From an uncultured Croceitalea sp. (GTDB taxonomy: Bacteria; Bacteroidota; Bacteroidia; Flavobacteriales; Flavobacteriaceae): DNA of 64,000 nt. A program made the position numbers and the translations under genes. Below are positions 50,726 to 60,524 of the stretch, in pieces. The notes under the pieces were generated by a model, which was not told where the DNA came from, did no database searches, and saw only the letters and a program-made list of their open reading frames with translations. Numbering within the stretch: the first letter of the stretch is position 1; every line of letters begins with the position of its first letter. The stretch is from positions 310,001-374,000 of the forward strand of contig CANLWK010000001.1 of assembly GCA_947494805.1 (NCBI GenBank), in the 5' to 3' direction.

Positions 50726-50887
50726 TTATGCTACCTTTTTCAATAAATCGTAGCATGGGCAGCGTTTACAACGCTTGTTTTCTCCTTTTTTAAACTTTTT
50801 ACAACATTTGGTCTTGCAACCTTTGGGCACAAGCGCTTTGAGTTTGGCCTGTTTCTTTTGTACAATTTCCTTTTTCTTCTTGCCCAT
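50726..50887 (-). CDS. 53-residue Cys/Lys-rich protein
   Basis: Reads MGKKKKEIVQKKQAKLKALV, then PKGCKTKCCKKFKKGENKRC with CPCYDLL. Six Cys in CxxxCC and CxxCxC arrangement suggest a metal-binding or disulphide-knit cluster in a very basic frame. A -7 box on the minus strand (TATTTTTG, 50905-50912) stands the right distance upstream, and a bidirectional terminator follows. That supports a real gene. Function unknown; nucleic-acid binding or metal storage are the sequence-based options. It lies 66 bp after the ferritin stop on the same strand. Confidence 0.65.
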   Translation of the reverse strand: MGKKKKEIVQKKQAKLKALVPKGCKTKCCKKFKKGENKRCKRCPCYDLLKKVA

Positions 50888-50904
50888 TCGTAATCTGAAT
50901 GGCG

Positions 50905-50912
50905 CAAAAATA
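50905..50912 (-). promoter_or_regulatory. -7 box for the 53-residue gene
   Basis: TATTTTTG on the minus strand, about 17 bases upstream of the ATG at 50887, giving a short leader. No -33 match was checked with confidence. Confidence 0.45.
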
Positions 50913-50952
50913 TGTTATATTAAATTAATCTAAATAAGATTAAATGTTAAAA

Positions 50953-51474
50953 TTACTCCGCCATAGTTTCTGACGCAGCACTTTCAACAGTCAATTGCTG
51001 AATATCGCGATCAAAAAGATAGAGACCGCCTTTATCATCGCCTATTAGGTTAATCTTATCAAGTACCGTTCTGGCCAGGGCCTCTTCTTCTAATTGCTCA
51101 GCGACGTACCATTGCAAAAAGTTATGTGTTGCATAATCTTTTTCTTCTAAAGTCACATGGACCAATTCATTGATGCTGTTTGAAACAAAGACCTCATGGT
51201 CGTACAATTTTTGAAGCATTTTGGTCAGACTACCAAATTCCGTTTCCGGTGCTTTTAAATCAGATACAATCGCATGCCCTCCACGCTCATTGACATACTT
51301 CACCAGCTTTAGCATGTGCATACGTTCTTCATCAGAGTGTCCGTACATAAAACCAGCAACACCTTCTAAGCCCTTTACTTCGGCCCATGAAGCCATAGAA
51401 AGGTAGGTTTGTGAAGATTCAGCTTCGATTCGTATTTGCTCGTTGAGTGCTTTTTCAAGTTTCTTTGACAACAT
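50953..51474 (-). CDS. ftnA: Ferritin (FtnA-like)
   Basis: 173 residues of the four-helix ferritin fold with the iron centre: Glu in IRIEAESSQTYLSM, E-x-x-H in SDEERMHMLKLVKYVNERGG, VHVTLEEKDYATHNFLQWYV and AEQLEEEALARTVLDK. It would store iron as a 24-mer and protect from Fenton chemistry. Length matches bacterial FtnA (about 165-175). No haem-binding Met. Preceded by a -7-like box (51491-51498). Confidence 0.92.
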   Translation of the reverse strand: MLSKKLEKALNEQIRIEAESSQTYLSMASWAEVKGLEGVAGFMYGHSDEERMHMLKLVKYVNERGGHAIVSDLKAPETEFGSLTKMLQKLYDHEVFVSNSINELVHVTLEEKDYATHNFLQWYVAEQLEEEALARTVLDKINLIGDDKGGLYLFDRDIQQLTVESAASETMAE

Positions 51475-51490
51475 AGTTCCTGTTTTTTAA

Positions 51491-51498
51491 CAAAGTTA
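51491..51498 (-). promoter_or_regulatory. -7 box for ferritin
   Basis: TAACTTTG on the minus strand (TAnnTTTG), 16 bases before the ATG at 51474. No convincing -33 box at 19-21 bp. Confidence 0.45.
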
Positions 51499-51589
51499 CG
51501 AATTCTTGGTGCTGACTTTGATCAGAACCGCCACTGTAGTTAAATTTGAAAAGATTATAAATAACTGGCACCCATGCATTGTGGCGGTG

Positions 51590-52492
51590 TTAAAAGAAAA
51601 TTTCTTGTGCTAGGCGAAACGTATTGGCATGGGCCTCAACGATGACTTTAATATCTGGAGAATACCCACCACCCATACTGCACTGCACCGGAAGGTTCAA
51701 TTCTTTGCAGGTCTGAAGCACATAACGGTCGCGTTCGCGACAACCTTCTGGTGACATTCCCAAAGTGCCTAGTTTGTCCGAGGTCAAAACATCTACACCG
51801 CACAGGTAAAAAATGAAATCGGGCTCTACCTGCTCAATGAGTTTTGGCAAGGTTTTTTTGAGCAGGGACAAGTATGTTCTATCATCGGTGCCTTTGTCGA
51901 GTGGAATATCCAAATCTGAGGTTTCTTTTATAAACGGATAGTTTGATGCACCATGCATTGAAAATGTAAATACCGAAGTATCGTTTTGAAATATTTCTGC
52001 TGTTCCATTACCTTGGTGTACATCTAAATCGACCACTAATACCTTTTTTGCCAAATTATTTTGCTGTAGATACCTCGCACCAATGGCCTGGTCGTTTAAC
52101 ATACAAAAGGCTTCACCGCGGTCGGAGTATGCATGATGGGTGCCACCGGCAATGTTCATTGCGATTCCGTGTTCCAGTGCAAAATGGCAACAACTTATCG
52201 TGCCATCGGCAATAATACGTTCCCTTAGAACAAGCTCTTCAGAGAGTGGAAATCCAATTTTACGGGCTGCACTGGGCTTAATTTGCAAAGTCCGAAGGGC
52301 ATCGTAATACGACCTATCATGAACGGCCAAAACGTGGTCGTCATCAGGTGGTTGAGGCTCAAAAAAATTTTCAGAATCACAAGTGCCCTCATGTACCAAT
52401 TGTTGTGGTAACAGCTCATATTTCAACATCGGAAATCGATGTCCTTCCGGTAACGGATGTTTGTAAATGGGATGGTACGCTATTTTGAGCAA
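51590..52492 (-). CDS. Histone-deacetylase-family protein
   Basis: 300 residues of the arginase/deacetylase fold: N-terminal YHPIYKHPLPEGHRFPMLKY, AGGTHHAYSDRGEAFCMLND with catalytic His pair, metal Asp/His in VVDLDVHQGNGTAEIF, and FYLCGVDVLTSDKLGTLGMS with the other Asp. It would deacetylate acetylpolyamine or acetyl-lysine substrates. No ATG is available: the frame begins at TTG 52492, 11 bp after the tex stop, and the conserved N-terminus requires it. Operon with tex. Confidence 0.9.
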   Translation of the reverse strand: MLKIAYHPIYKHPLPEGHRFPMLKYELLPQQLVHEGTCDSENFFEPQPPDDDHVLAVHDRSYYDALRTLQIKPSAARKIGFPLSEELVLRERIIADGTISCCHFALEHGIAMNIAGGTHHAYSDRGEAFCMLNDQAIGARYLQQNNLAKKVLVVDLDVHQGNGTAEIFQNDTSVFTFSMHGASNYPFIKETSDLDIPLDKGTDDRTYLSLLKKTLPKLIEQVEPDFIFYLCGVDVLTSDKLGTLGMSPEGCRERDRYVLQTCKELNLPVQCSMGGGYSPDIKVIVEAHANTFRLAQEIFF

Positions 52493-52503
52493 AACACGAT
52501 TTT

Positions 52504-54654
52504 TTAAGACTTATGCAATTTCAACTGTATCCGCTTTCGGGCACTATCAATTTGAAGTACTTTGACTATAACTTGTTGGTGCAAGCTGACATGGGCATTG
52601 ACATCTTTGACGAAACCATCGGCAAGGTTAGAAATATGGATAAGTCCACTTTCTTTGATTCCGATGTCCACAAAACAACCAAAATTGGTGATGTTATTGA
52701 CAATACCTGGTAACAATTGTCCTTCACGGAGGTCATCTATTGTTCGTATGTTTTGGTCAAAGGTGAATACTTTGGCTTTTTCACGTCTGTCGAGTCCTGG
52801 CTTTTCCAGTTCTTCCAGAATATCTTTTAAAGAAACGAGCCCAATGGTATCGGTCTTATAGTTTTCAAGCGGAATGCGCGCTAGAACGTCTTTGTTCTTT
52901 ATGATTTGCCCCAAGTTGATACCTTGATCTTTGGCCATTCGCTTGACAATACCATAACTCTCTGGGTGCACCGCCGAGTCATCCAATGGGTTGTCTCCGT
53001 CTTTGATGCGTAGAAATCCGGCACCTTGTTCAAAGGCCTTAGCGCCCAAACGGGGCACTTTTTTGATGGCCTCCCTTGTTTGAAAAGCGCCATTTTCGTT
53101 ACGGTAAGCAACGATGTTTTCAGCAAGTTTAGGACCAATACCTGACACATAGCTTAAGAGTGGTACACTGGCAGTGTTGATGTTGACCCCGACAGAATTC
53201 ACACAGCTTTCTACCACAGTATCCAATGAGATCTTTAGTTTAGTTTGGTCCACATCGTGTTGGTATTGCCCGACTCCAATGGATTTAGGGTCAATTTTTA
53301 CCAATTCTGCCAAAGGGTCCGCCAACCGTCTGCCGATGGATACCGCACCACGCACCGTAACATCATAGTTCGGAAACTCATCACGGGCTATTTTTGATGC
53401 GGAATAAATGGATGCACCTGCCTCACTGACCACAAAAACCTCAATCGGATTTTTAAAAGCGATACGTTTGACCAAACGCTCAGTTTCCCTTGAGGCGGTT
53501 CCGTTGCCAATGGCAATGGCTTCAATTTTATGGGCATCGACCAGGGAGCTTAACTTTTTTAGGGCACCTTTACTATCATTTTGTGGCGCGTGCGGATAAA
53601 TGGTCTCGTTATGCCTTAAATCGCCCTGGGCGTCAAGGCATACTACTTTACAACCTGTTCTAAAACCAGGATCAATGGCCAATATCCGCTTTTCGCCCAA
53701 AGGAGCTCCGAGCAATAGCTGTTTTAAGTTTTTTGAGAATACTTGAATGGCCTCATTATCTGCTTTTTCTTTGGCGTTCTTCAAAAGTTCATTTGAGAGT
53801 GACGGCAATAGTAGACGTTTATAGGCATCTGTTATGGCCAGTTCAATATGTTCGGTGCATGCGTTATTTGATTTGATGATGCGACGCTCTATATTTTGTA
53901 GTGCCCGTTCATGGTCCAATTCGATTTTGACACGGATGAAGCCTTCTTTTTCTGCGCGCTGAATGGCCAAAAACCGGTGCGATGGGCAACGGTTCAGTGG
54001 TTCGCTGAAATCAAAATAATCACGGAATTTCTGTGCTTTTCCACTGGTGTCCAGGGCAGTTGCGTCATCATTTTTTTTGGCCTTGACCTCTTTGGTCGTC
54101 AATAGGGCAAAACGTTCTAACTGGTTTCGCAATTGATTGCGGATGTCGGTTCGTTCGTTGATCCACTCTGCAATGATATGACGTGCACCTTCTAAGGCAT
54201 CATCTTCATTTTCAACGAGGTTGCCAATATATTTTGAGGCAATAAAATCAATCTCATCAGACCGTTGTGCCATAATGATTTTGGCCAAAGGTTCCAGTCC
54301 GTTTTTACGAGCGGTCTCGGCCTTGGTCTTTTTGCTTTTTTTAAAGGGTAGGTACAGATCTTCTAACGTGGTGAGATCTGTAGCATCTTCAAATCTAGAT
54401 TTCAGCTCATCTGACAATAGGTCTTGTTCATGAACTGCTTTGATAATGGCCTGCTTTCTTTTTTCTAAAGCCTCAAATTGGGTTTTGTACTGCACAATGG
54501 CACCAACTTCGACTTCATCAAGATTGCCGGTTAACTCTTTGCGATAGCGTGAGATAAAAGGTATGGTGCAATCTTGGTTTAAAAGCGTGACCGTGTTTTC
54601 TACACTCTTTTTAGAGAGCTCGGTGTGTTGAATAATATAGGGAATGAGGGTCAT
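52504..54654 (-). CDS. tex: Tex-family RNA-binding protein
   Basis: 716 residues. Helical N-terminal part (TVTLLNQDCTIPFISRYRKE), YqgF-like RNase H fold (LAIDPGFRTGCKVVCLDAQG), helix-hairpin-helix region (LLSYVSGIGPKLAENIVAYR) and C-terminal S1 domain (GIVNNITNFGCFVDIGIKES). Such proteins bind RNA/DNA and affect transcription or stress tolerance. Full length, about 700-780 in family. It is followed by the deacetylase-like gene, apparently an operon. The 39-bp spacer after the 494-residue gene is also co-directional. Confidence 0.93.
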   Translation of the reverse strand: MTLIPYIIQHTELSKKSVENTVTLLNQDCTIPFISRYRKELTGNLDEVEVGAIVQYKTQFEALEKRKQAIIKAVHEQDLLSDELKSRFEDATDLTTLEDLYLPFKKSKKTKAETARKNGLEPLAKIIMAQRSDEIDFIASKYIGNLVENEDDALEGARHIIAEWINERTDIRNQLRNQLERFALLTTKEVKAKKNDDATALDTSGKAQKFRDYFDFSEPLNRCPSHRFLAIQRAEKEGFIRVKIELDHERALQNIERRIIKSNNACTEHIELAITDAYKRLLLPSLSNELLKNAKEKADNEAIQVFSKNLKQLLLGAPLGEKRILAIDPGFRTGCKVVCLDAQGDLRHNETIYPHAPQNDSKGALKKLSSLVDAHKIEAIAIGNGTASRETERLVKRIAFKNPIEVFVVSEAGASIYSASKIARDEFPNYDVTVRGAVSIGRRLADPLAELVKIDPKSIGVGQYQHDVDQTKLKISLDTVVESCVNSVGVNINTASVPLLSYVSGIGPKLAENIVAYRNENGAFQTREAIKKVPRLGAKAFEQGAGFLRIKDGDNPLDDSAVHPESYGIVKRMAKDQGINLGQIIKNKDVLARIPLENYKTDTIGLVSLKDILEELEKPGLDRREKAKVFTFDQNIRTIDDLREGQLLPGIVNNITNFGCFVDIGIKESGLIHISNLADGFVKDVNAHVSLHQQVIVKVLQIDSARKRIQLKLHKS

Positions 54655-54693
54655 TTTCAGTTGTAAATCGTAATTTGGATTATAGGCTAAAAC

Positions 54694-56166
54694 CTAATTG
54701 TTTTTAAATTCTCTAAATGAAAAAGTCTTCGTCCATGAGTCATAATAGCCAAAGATATAATTGCCATTGAATCTAAAAACGGTTCTGCCATTTCGTAAGA
54801 CTTTTTCCTTTGCTGCAAAATTTTTGATTTTGTCAAAAGCATTAAGTGGAATGTCACCGTTCAAATGCTCAAAAGTAGCATCAAAAATAGCTTCTATCTT
54901 GACGGCCTTTGTATTACTGTAGGATTCAAAAGCAAAAAATGCAGGATTGATAAATAGGCTAAGGGCTAAACCACCAGATGCAGCTATCGGTATGGCAAAA
55001 CCAGGAAAAAACATAGCAGGATTACTCTTAGTTTCATGTATGCCACCATAGGCCACTTCAAATATATCGTGAGCTTTGAACACTGAGATGCCCACTTCGC
55101 CCAAATTGATTTTTCTGAAGACCTTACTTACTTTTTTTAACTCTCTAGTACTGCTAAAATCACCACCGGTCTGAACAACAGGTGTGTTTTTCAAAGTAAT
55201 TTGACCTTGTGGATCAACTGAATGCTCATTGATTAGTTCCCCGGTTTCAAGATTTAAACATTGTAGGTAAATAAGGTTTTCTACAACTGCAATGGTATAG
55301 ACTGTCTTGTCATGAACGAATGAGTTCGTTCTTTTTTTATCAGGAGAAACTATGGCCAATGGCTTTTGCAGTCGGTTCATATTATAAGTAGAGTTGATCA
55401 AATCAAGTTCTACCAATTGGGTAAATTGTTTATTTTGGTCAAATGAGATTAAAAAGCCGTTTTCAGTTTCGTAAAATTTCGTTGGCTGTGCTGCTATTTC
55501 CAGCGTCGTCGGATTCTCTATATTTATTTTGACAATGTTCACAGATTTTCCCAAATTGTAAATGCCTGAACTGGTCGTTAGCAAATCATAAAGCGTTGTC
55601 TCCTCGTCTTCATCATCTAAAAAGGATTCGGCACTCAGATCAATCATACTATTGATTGGCGCATTGTGCTCTTTGAATTTGTAGGTATGTAGTACCGATG
55701 ATTTTTTTTCAATCGTAAGAATGTAGAACGAATCGTCAATATGTACAGTTTGCAATAAACGTTCGTTGTCAAGCTCAAAGTCAAATTCATGAAACCTTGC
55801 CTCTTTGGTTTTGAATGAAAAATCAATTGATGCAAATTTTGTTCGACTCGGATTGGAAAAGTAAATGATGTAATTTCTGTCTGCACCCGTTCCCCCACCT
55901 ATGACCTGTTTGTATTTTCTTCTTTTATCCTCGCCCGATAGACTATCTATTTTTTTAAAGCTGTTATCAAAGAGAAAAGCATGGGTGGTTTTACCTTCGG
56001 TAAAGAAAACTGCCAATTCACCAGTATTCTTGTTCTTGATGGGAATTACTTCATCTACATAGCCAAATTTCTTGTCAAGAAAGTCCTTTACGCTCGCCAG
56101 TTCGTTCTGTGAGAGCAAACTTTGAACAAATAAAAACTGTAATAAAATACAAAACCACAATCTCAT
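54694..56166 (-). CDS. Secreted or lipid-free exported protein of unknown function
   Basis: About 490 residues from the ATG at 56166 (a TTG at 56178 is also possible). Signal peptide (LWFCILLQFLFVQSLLSQ). Mature part is mostly beta (HAFLFDNSFKKIDSL, YIIYFSNPSRTKFASIDFSF, GYYDSWTKTFSFRE) and suggests a propeller-like or sandwich fold, plus a hydrophobic stretch in PGFAIPIAASGGLALSLFI. No named family is recognised. It is co-directional with tex, 39 bp upstream of it, and is preceded by metG at 104 bp. Confidence 0.65.
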   Translation of the reverse strand: MRLWFCILLQFLFVQSLLSQNELASVKDFLDKKFGYVDEVIPIKNKNTGELAVFFTEGKTTHAFLFDNSFKKIDSLSGEDKRRKYKQVIGGGTGADRNYIIYFSNPSRTKFASIDFSFKTKEARFHEFDFELDNERLLQTVHIDDSFYILTIEKKSSVLHTYKFKEHNAPINSMIDLSAESFLDDEDEETTLYDLLTTSSGIYNLGKSVNIVKINIENPTTLEIAAQPTKFYETENGFLISFDQNKQFTQLVELDLINSTYNMNRLQKPLAIVSPDKKRTNSFVHDKTVYTIAVVENLIYLQCLNLETGELINEHSVDPQGQITLKNTPVVQTGGDFSSTRELKKVSKVFRKINLGEVGISVFKAHDIFEVAYGGIHETKSNPAMFFPGFAIPIAASGGLALSLFINPAFFAFESYSNTKAVKIEAIFDATFEHLNGDIPLNAFDKIKNFAAKEKVLRNGRTVFRFNGNYIFGYYDSWTKTFSFREFKNN

Positions 56167-56269
56167 AAAAAGCCACAAGGTTTAAGGATATTATTTGGGA
56201 TTTTAGTTCATATTGGAAACAACTCCATTGGTTTTCAAAAAGTAAATAGTACAGAATAAAGAACAACAA

Positions 56270-58360
56270 TTAGTTGATGGTTTCCCCATTCACTGCACCA
56301 TGCTCATCAGGGTTTACAAAGACCAGTTTACCATCGGTGTTCTCGGTCATCAGAATCATCCCTTGGCTTTCAACGCCTCGCAGTTTTCGTGGGGCCAAGT
56401 TTACCAAAACGGTCACTTGCTTGCCAATAATGGCCTCAGGTTGAAAACTTTCAGCGATTCCCGATACAATGGTGCGGACATCAAGTCCGGTATCTACCTT
56501 TAAGACCAAAAGCTTATCAGCTTTTGGCATTTTTTCAGCTTCTAGAATGGTACCTACGCGCATATCGAGCTTTGTGAAGTCATCAAAAGTGATGGTATCT
56601 TTTTGTGCACTTATACTTGATTCTGGAGCTGCGTCCTTGGTACTAGAAGCATTACTCTTTTTGGTCGCTTCCAATTTTTCCAACTGCGCCTCAATTTCTT
56701 TGTCCTCAATCTTACGGAACAGCAATTCGCTTTTGTTGATCTGGTGGCCTGATGGGAGTAAGGTCTCTTTTGTTGCGACGTCGTTCCAAGACATTTCAAT
56801 TGCGCACGAGGTGACATTAAGAATGGATTTCAGTTTGGCTGAAGTAAATGGCAAGAAAGGCTCACTTAAAACGGCTAGGGCCGATGCAATCTGCAGGGCC
56901 ACGAACATTACCGTTTTGGTACGTTCTTCGTCCGTTTTGATCAATTTCCATGGTTCTTCATCAGCTAGGTATTTGTTGCCCAAACGCGCCAGGTTCAATA
57001 ATTCTTGACTGGCTTCGCGAAAGCGATAGCGTTCTAATGATGTTGTAATGATTTCAGGATACTTTCGCATCTGCTCCAATGTTTGCAGATCAATTTCAGA
57101 TAGACTTGCTGCTGTTGGAACTTCGCCATCATAGTATTTATGGGTCAACACGGCCACACGGTTGATAAAGTTGCCAAAAATGGCCACAAGTTCATTATTG
57201 TTACGAGCCTGAAAGTCCTTCCATGTAAAGTCATTGTCCTTCGTCTCAGGTGCATTTGCCGTTAGGGTGTACCGTAATACATCTTGCATATCAGGAAAAT
57301 CGACCAAATATTCGTGCAACCAGACCGCCCAGTTTTTTGAGGTAGAGAGTTTGTTTCCTTCTAAGTTCAAGAATTCATTGGCCGGTACATTTTCAGGAAG
57401 GATAAAGTCACCGTGGGCCTTCAGCATACTTGGAAATATAATACAGTGAAAAACGATATTATCCTTGCCGATAAAGTGCAGCATTTTGGTGTTTTTATCT
57501 TTCCAGTAGGGTTCCCAATCGATACCTTCACGAGCGGCCCATTCTTTGGTGGAAGATATATAACCGATAGGGGCATCAAACCAAACGTACAGCACTTTGC
57601 CCTCACCGCCTTCGACCGGCACCGGAATACCCCAATCAAGGTCACGGGTAACCGCACGGGGCTTTAGACCATCATCGATCCATGATTTGCATTGCCCATA
57701 CACATTGGGCTTCCAGTCGTTTTTGTGACTTTCTAAAATCCATTCTTTCAAAAACCCTTCGTACTTATCCAAAGGCAAAAACCAATGTTTGGTACTCTTC
57801 AAAGTAGGCACTGCGCCAGTGATTGTCGACTTAGGGTCAATCAAATCCGTGGCATTCAAAGACGAACCACAGTTCTCACATTGATCCCCATAGGCCTCTT
57901 TGTGCCCGCATTTGGGGCAGGTGCCAACCACAAACCTATCCGCTAAAAACTGATTGGCTTCAGCATCGTACAACTGTTCGGTAACTTCTTCAATGAAATC
58001 GCCTTGTTCATACAATTTCTTAAAAAAATCGGATGCGGTTTCATGGTGAATTGGGGCCGAAGTGCGCGAATAATTATCAAACGAAATTCCGAAATCTTGG
58101 AAAGATTTTCGTATAATTCCGTCATACTTGTCAATGATGTCCTTTGGCGAAACACCTTCTTTTTTGGCCTTCATAGGTATAGCAAAACCATGCTCATCGC
58201 TACCACAGATAAAAGCGACATCTTTGCCCAGCATACGCTGATAGCGGGCATAAATATCAGCAGGCACATAAACACCTGCCAAGTGTCCAATATGTATTGG
58301 GCCATTGGTATAGGGCAATGCAGCGGTAATCGTATAGCGATTCGGAGTTTCTTGAACCAT
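56270..58360 (-). CDS. metG: Methionyl-tRNA synthetase
   Basis: About 696 residues from the ATG at 58360. Class-I signature [12 protein letters not shown] (HIGH), zinc knuckle [24 protein letters not shown]-type KMSKS loop (NKLSTSKNW), anticodon region, and C-terminal Trbp111-like tRNA-binding domain ([20 protein letters not shown]). This is the long dimeric form. An in-frame TTG at 58381 overlaps a -7 box (58379-58386), so it cannot be the start. Housekeeping. Confidence 0.95.
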   Translation of the reverse strand: MVQETPNRYTITAALPYTNGPIHIGHLAGVYVPADIYARYQRMLGKDVAFICGSDEHGFAIPMKAKKEGVSPKDIIDKYDGIIRKSFQDFGISFDNYSRTSAPIHHETASDFFKKLYEQGDFIEEVTEQLYDAEANQFLADRFVVGTCPKCGHKEAYGDQCENCGSSLNATDLIDPKSTITGAVPTLKSTKHWFLPLDKYEGFLKEWILESHKNDWKPNVYGQCKSWIDDGLKPRAVTRDLDWGIPVPVEGGEGKVLYVWFDAPIGYISSTKEWAAREGIDWEPYWKDKNTKMLHFIGKDNIVFHCIIFPSMLKAHGDFILPENVPANEFLNLEGNKLSTSKNWAVWLHEYLVDFPDMQDVLRYTLTANAPETKDNDFTWKDFQARNNNELVAIFGNFINRVAVLTHKYYDGEVPTAASLSEIDLQTLEQMRKYPEIITTSLERYRFREASQELLNLARLGNKYLADEEPWKLIKTDEERTKTVMFVALQIASALAVLSEPFLPFTSAKLKSILNVTSCAIEMSWNDVATKETLLPSGHQINKSELLFRKIEDKEIEAQLEKLEATKKSNASSTKDAAPESSISAQKDTITFDDFTKLDMRVGTILEAEKMPKADKLLVLKVDTGLDVRTIVSGIAESFQPEAIIGKQVTVLVNLAPRKLRGVESQGMILMTENTDGKLVFVNPDEHGAVNGETIN

Positions 58361-58378
58361 GAAATCAAATTTAAGGGT

Positions 58379-58386
58379 CAAAAATA
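58379..58386 (-). promoter_or_regulatory. -7 box for metG
   Basis: TATTTTTG on the minus strand, about 18 bases upstream of the ATG at 58360. No strong -33 box found. It supports the ATG start over the TTG at 58381. Confidence 0.45.
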
Positions 58387-58539
58387 GCGAATTTCATAGG
58401 ACTCCATCTTGTTCTAAAAAGCAATTTATAGGCTCAGATCGAGGATGTTCATACATTTTGTCGAAAAGGAACGAATTCAAATCATAAAATTGAATTTTTA
58501 ACGTAGTTTCTTACAAAATGTAATATTTAAATAGCTATC

Positions 58540-58713
58540 ATGAGCGTAAAGAATCCAAAAAAGTTTGAAAAGTTGTCAGAACTAAAGAATGTGATCCTAG
58601 CAAAGAAAAGTGAAACAGGTGATACGATTACCAAAGTATATAAAGATAAAAATCACGAGGTGAAGAAAGCATTGCGTTTTAAGACCGATGCCGACCGAAC
58701 CAAGCTAACGTAA
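58540..58713 (+). CDS. 57-residue basic protein
   Basis: Reads MSVKNPKKFEKLSELKNVIL, then AKKSETGDTITKVYKDKNHE and VKKALRFKTDADRTKLT. A charged, helix-prone small protein with no recognised family. It is on the opposite strand to metG with a 158-bp spacer, and the terminator of the convergent DUF1501 operon directly follows its stop. The reading is supported by clean codon use, but expression is not shown. Confidence 0.5.
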   Translation: MSVKNPKKFEKLSELKNVILAKKSETGDTITKVYKDKNHEVKKALRFKTDADRTKLT

Positions 58714-58715
58714 AA

Positions 58716-58769
58716 AGCCTCCGAACAGCACAGCCCAAATTGGGGTGGGGGGATGCACTATCGGAGGCT
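58716..58769 (-). terminator. Terminator of the DUF1800/DUF1501 operon
   Basis: AGCCTCCGA (58716-58724) and TCGGAGGCT (58761-58769) form a perfect 9-bp stem. The 36-base loop holds an inner hairpin (CCCAA/TTGGG). Followed on the minus strand by TTTTT, so it ends the DUF1501 transcript at 58789. The plus-strand side lacks a T-tract. Confidence 0.7.
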
Positions 58770-58788
58770 CTGAAAAAATAGGTGTTCT

Positions 58789-60513
58789 CTACATAATCAT
58801 TACTGACTTACTCATTTTTTGGTCGCCGACCTGAATACGGTAGATGTACTTACCCGTTGATAGGGTATCACGTACACGCTCGCGGATGTTGATTTCGGTA
58901 GAACCTTCCAACATCATTTCATTAAAGACAGTACCAACGTTTTGGCCTAAAATGTTGTACAACTGAATGTCAACATGTGCGCTGAAAGGCATCTCTAAAT
59001 AGATATGCGGATTTCTTTCCGTCGGGTAATAGGGTTTGTGTACGACTTCAAGACCGATTTCTTCGCTGCCCACTTCACCTTCTTCGTCTCTTGGAGGCGT
59101 ATCGGGCAATGTTGGCGGATCATCGTCATAAGCAATATCGTCAAAATCAACACCACTGCAATTAAAGCCTAAGTTGACAGGGGTATAGGGTGCAGCGGAA
59201 TCAAAATACAAGTGCTCCACAACTTTATCCGTGGGAACACAAAGCCATTCTGCCAAGACCGTTGCATAAAGGTTTCTAAAGTCCATCGTATACTCGAGGT
59301 TACCACGGCCGTTCGGTGCGTCTAGTGATGGGTGATCCCCAACAAAGGCACTTCCATTAAGACCAGAACCAAAGAATAGTGTTGGCGCGGCTTTACCATG
59401 GTCAGTACCGTTAGAACCATTTTCAAAAATTCGACGTCCAAATTCAGAAAAGGTCATACTTAAAACCTTATCATCTTGCTCTGTAAAGGCAAGGTCATCA
59501 TAGAAATTATTGATGGCTATGGAAAGGTTTGACATCAAACGTTCATGTGCTTCAGGTTGATTGCCATGGGTATCAAATCCACCCATTGAAATCATGTATA
59601 CTTTGGTGCCCAAATTACCTTTGATCAACCGGGCCAATAATGCCAATTGTCTGGCAAAACCATTCTCTTGGTATTCCACTTGGTTTTGACCACGTTCGTA
59701 AGCTTCATTGATTTTACCCGCGTATTCATAGGTTGTATTGGCAACGCCGCGCAAAAAACGCAATTGATCACCATACATACAGTCATCAAAAGGGGCATTG
59801 GCAATATCATAGAAAAGACCTGTTTCGGCGATTTCTTCCAGCTGGTCAATATTGTTGGTTACAAAGGCGTAGTTGGTTTCTTCACCTTGAAATACCAAGT
59901 TGGCAATGTTTCCGATTTGAATCGCTGCAGGAGCCTCTGGCGGATTGATAAGATAATCAGGATATACATCTTCAAAATGTCTTCCCATCCAACCGGTGTT
60001 CAATCCTGAAAAACCTGTAGAGGTCAAATCGGTGTTCGCGTAAATGTCAGATCCCGTGAAATGTGACAGACTTTGATTTTGGTAGCCCACGCCATGTACG
60101 GCTTTGAACTGCCCTTCGCCCCACATGCTTTCTAAAGAACTCATGTAGGTAGGTACACCAAAATCATCGGTCAATTTCAAAATCTTACTTTCAGGAATGT
60201 AAATGTTAGGTCTTGCATTGGCATATGAATCGTACTGTTGAATCGGAATCACTGTACTAAGACCGTCATTACCACCGTTAAGGCGAATCAAAATTAAAAT
60301 GTTATCGGTTTCAGCAGCGGCAATGGCCGATGTCAATGGAGACGGACCAGAGGCCGAAAGCATATTACTGCCCAAGAACATAGATCCCGAGCCGGCAATG
60401 CCAAGGGCTTGAATAAAGGATCTTCTGCTCCAGTTTTTGTGTTCTAAATCATGGCCATCGTGTTCGATGCCTTTGTGGGGAGATGTATCGTGAGTATGAT
60501 GGGTATCGCACAT
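58789..60513 (-). CDS. DUF1501 protein with Tat-like signal and T9SS sorting domain
   Basis: 574 residues. N-terminal twin-arginine-like motif (WSRRSFIQALGIAGSGSM), then DUF1501 (sulfatase/alkaline-phosphatase-like) with LIRLNGGNDGLSTVIP, MISMGGFDTHGNQPEAH, FSEFGRRIFENGSNGTDHGK. The C-terminal ~75 residues are a type-A T9SS sorting domain (FSAHVDIQLYNILGQNVGTV, STGKYIYRIQVGDQKMSKSV). A cell-surface or secreted protein, paired with a DUF1800 gene 11 bp upstream. Function unknown, but the pair is widespread in Bacteroidota and Planctomycetes. Confidence 0.9.
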   Translation of the reverse strand: MCDTHHTHDTSPHKGIEHDGHDLEHKNWSRRSFIQALGIAGSGSMFLGSNMLSASGPSPLTSAIAAAETDNILILIRLNGGNDGLSTVIPIQQYDSYANARPNIYIPESKILKLTDDFGVPTYMSSLESMWGEGQFKAVHGVGYQNQSLSHFTGSDIYANTDLTSTGFSGLNTGWMGRHFEDVYPDYLINPPEAPAAIQIGNIANLVFQGEETNYAFVTNNIDQLEEIAETGLFYDIANAPFDDCMYGDQLRFLRGVANTTYEYAGKINEAYERGQNQVEYQENGFARQLALLARLIKGNLGTKVYMISMGGFDTHGNQPEAHERLMSNLSIAINNFYDDLAFTEQDDKVLSMTFSEFGRRIFENGSNGTDHGKAAPTLFFGSGLNGSAFVGDHPSLDAPNGRGNLEYTMDFRNLYATVLAEWLCVPTDKVVEHLYFDSAAPYTPVNLGFNCSGVDFDDIAYDDDPPTLPDTPPRDEEGEVGSEEIGLEVVHKPYYPTERNPHIYLEMPFSAHVDIQLYNILGQNVGTVFNEMMLEGSTEINIRERVRDTLSTGKYIYRIQVGDQKMSKSVMIM

Positions 60514-60524
60514 AGTAGTAGGTA

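Noticed and set aside
56469..57008. A 179-residue frame antisense to metG
   Set aside because: It lies fully inside metG on the other strand and reads as low-complexity shadow sequence.
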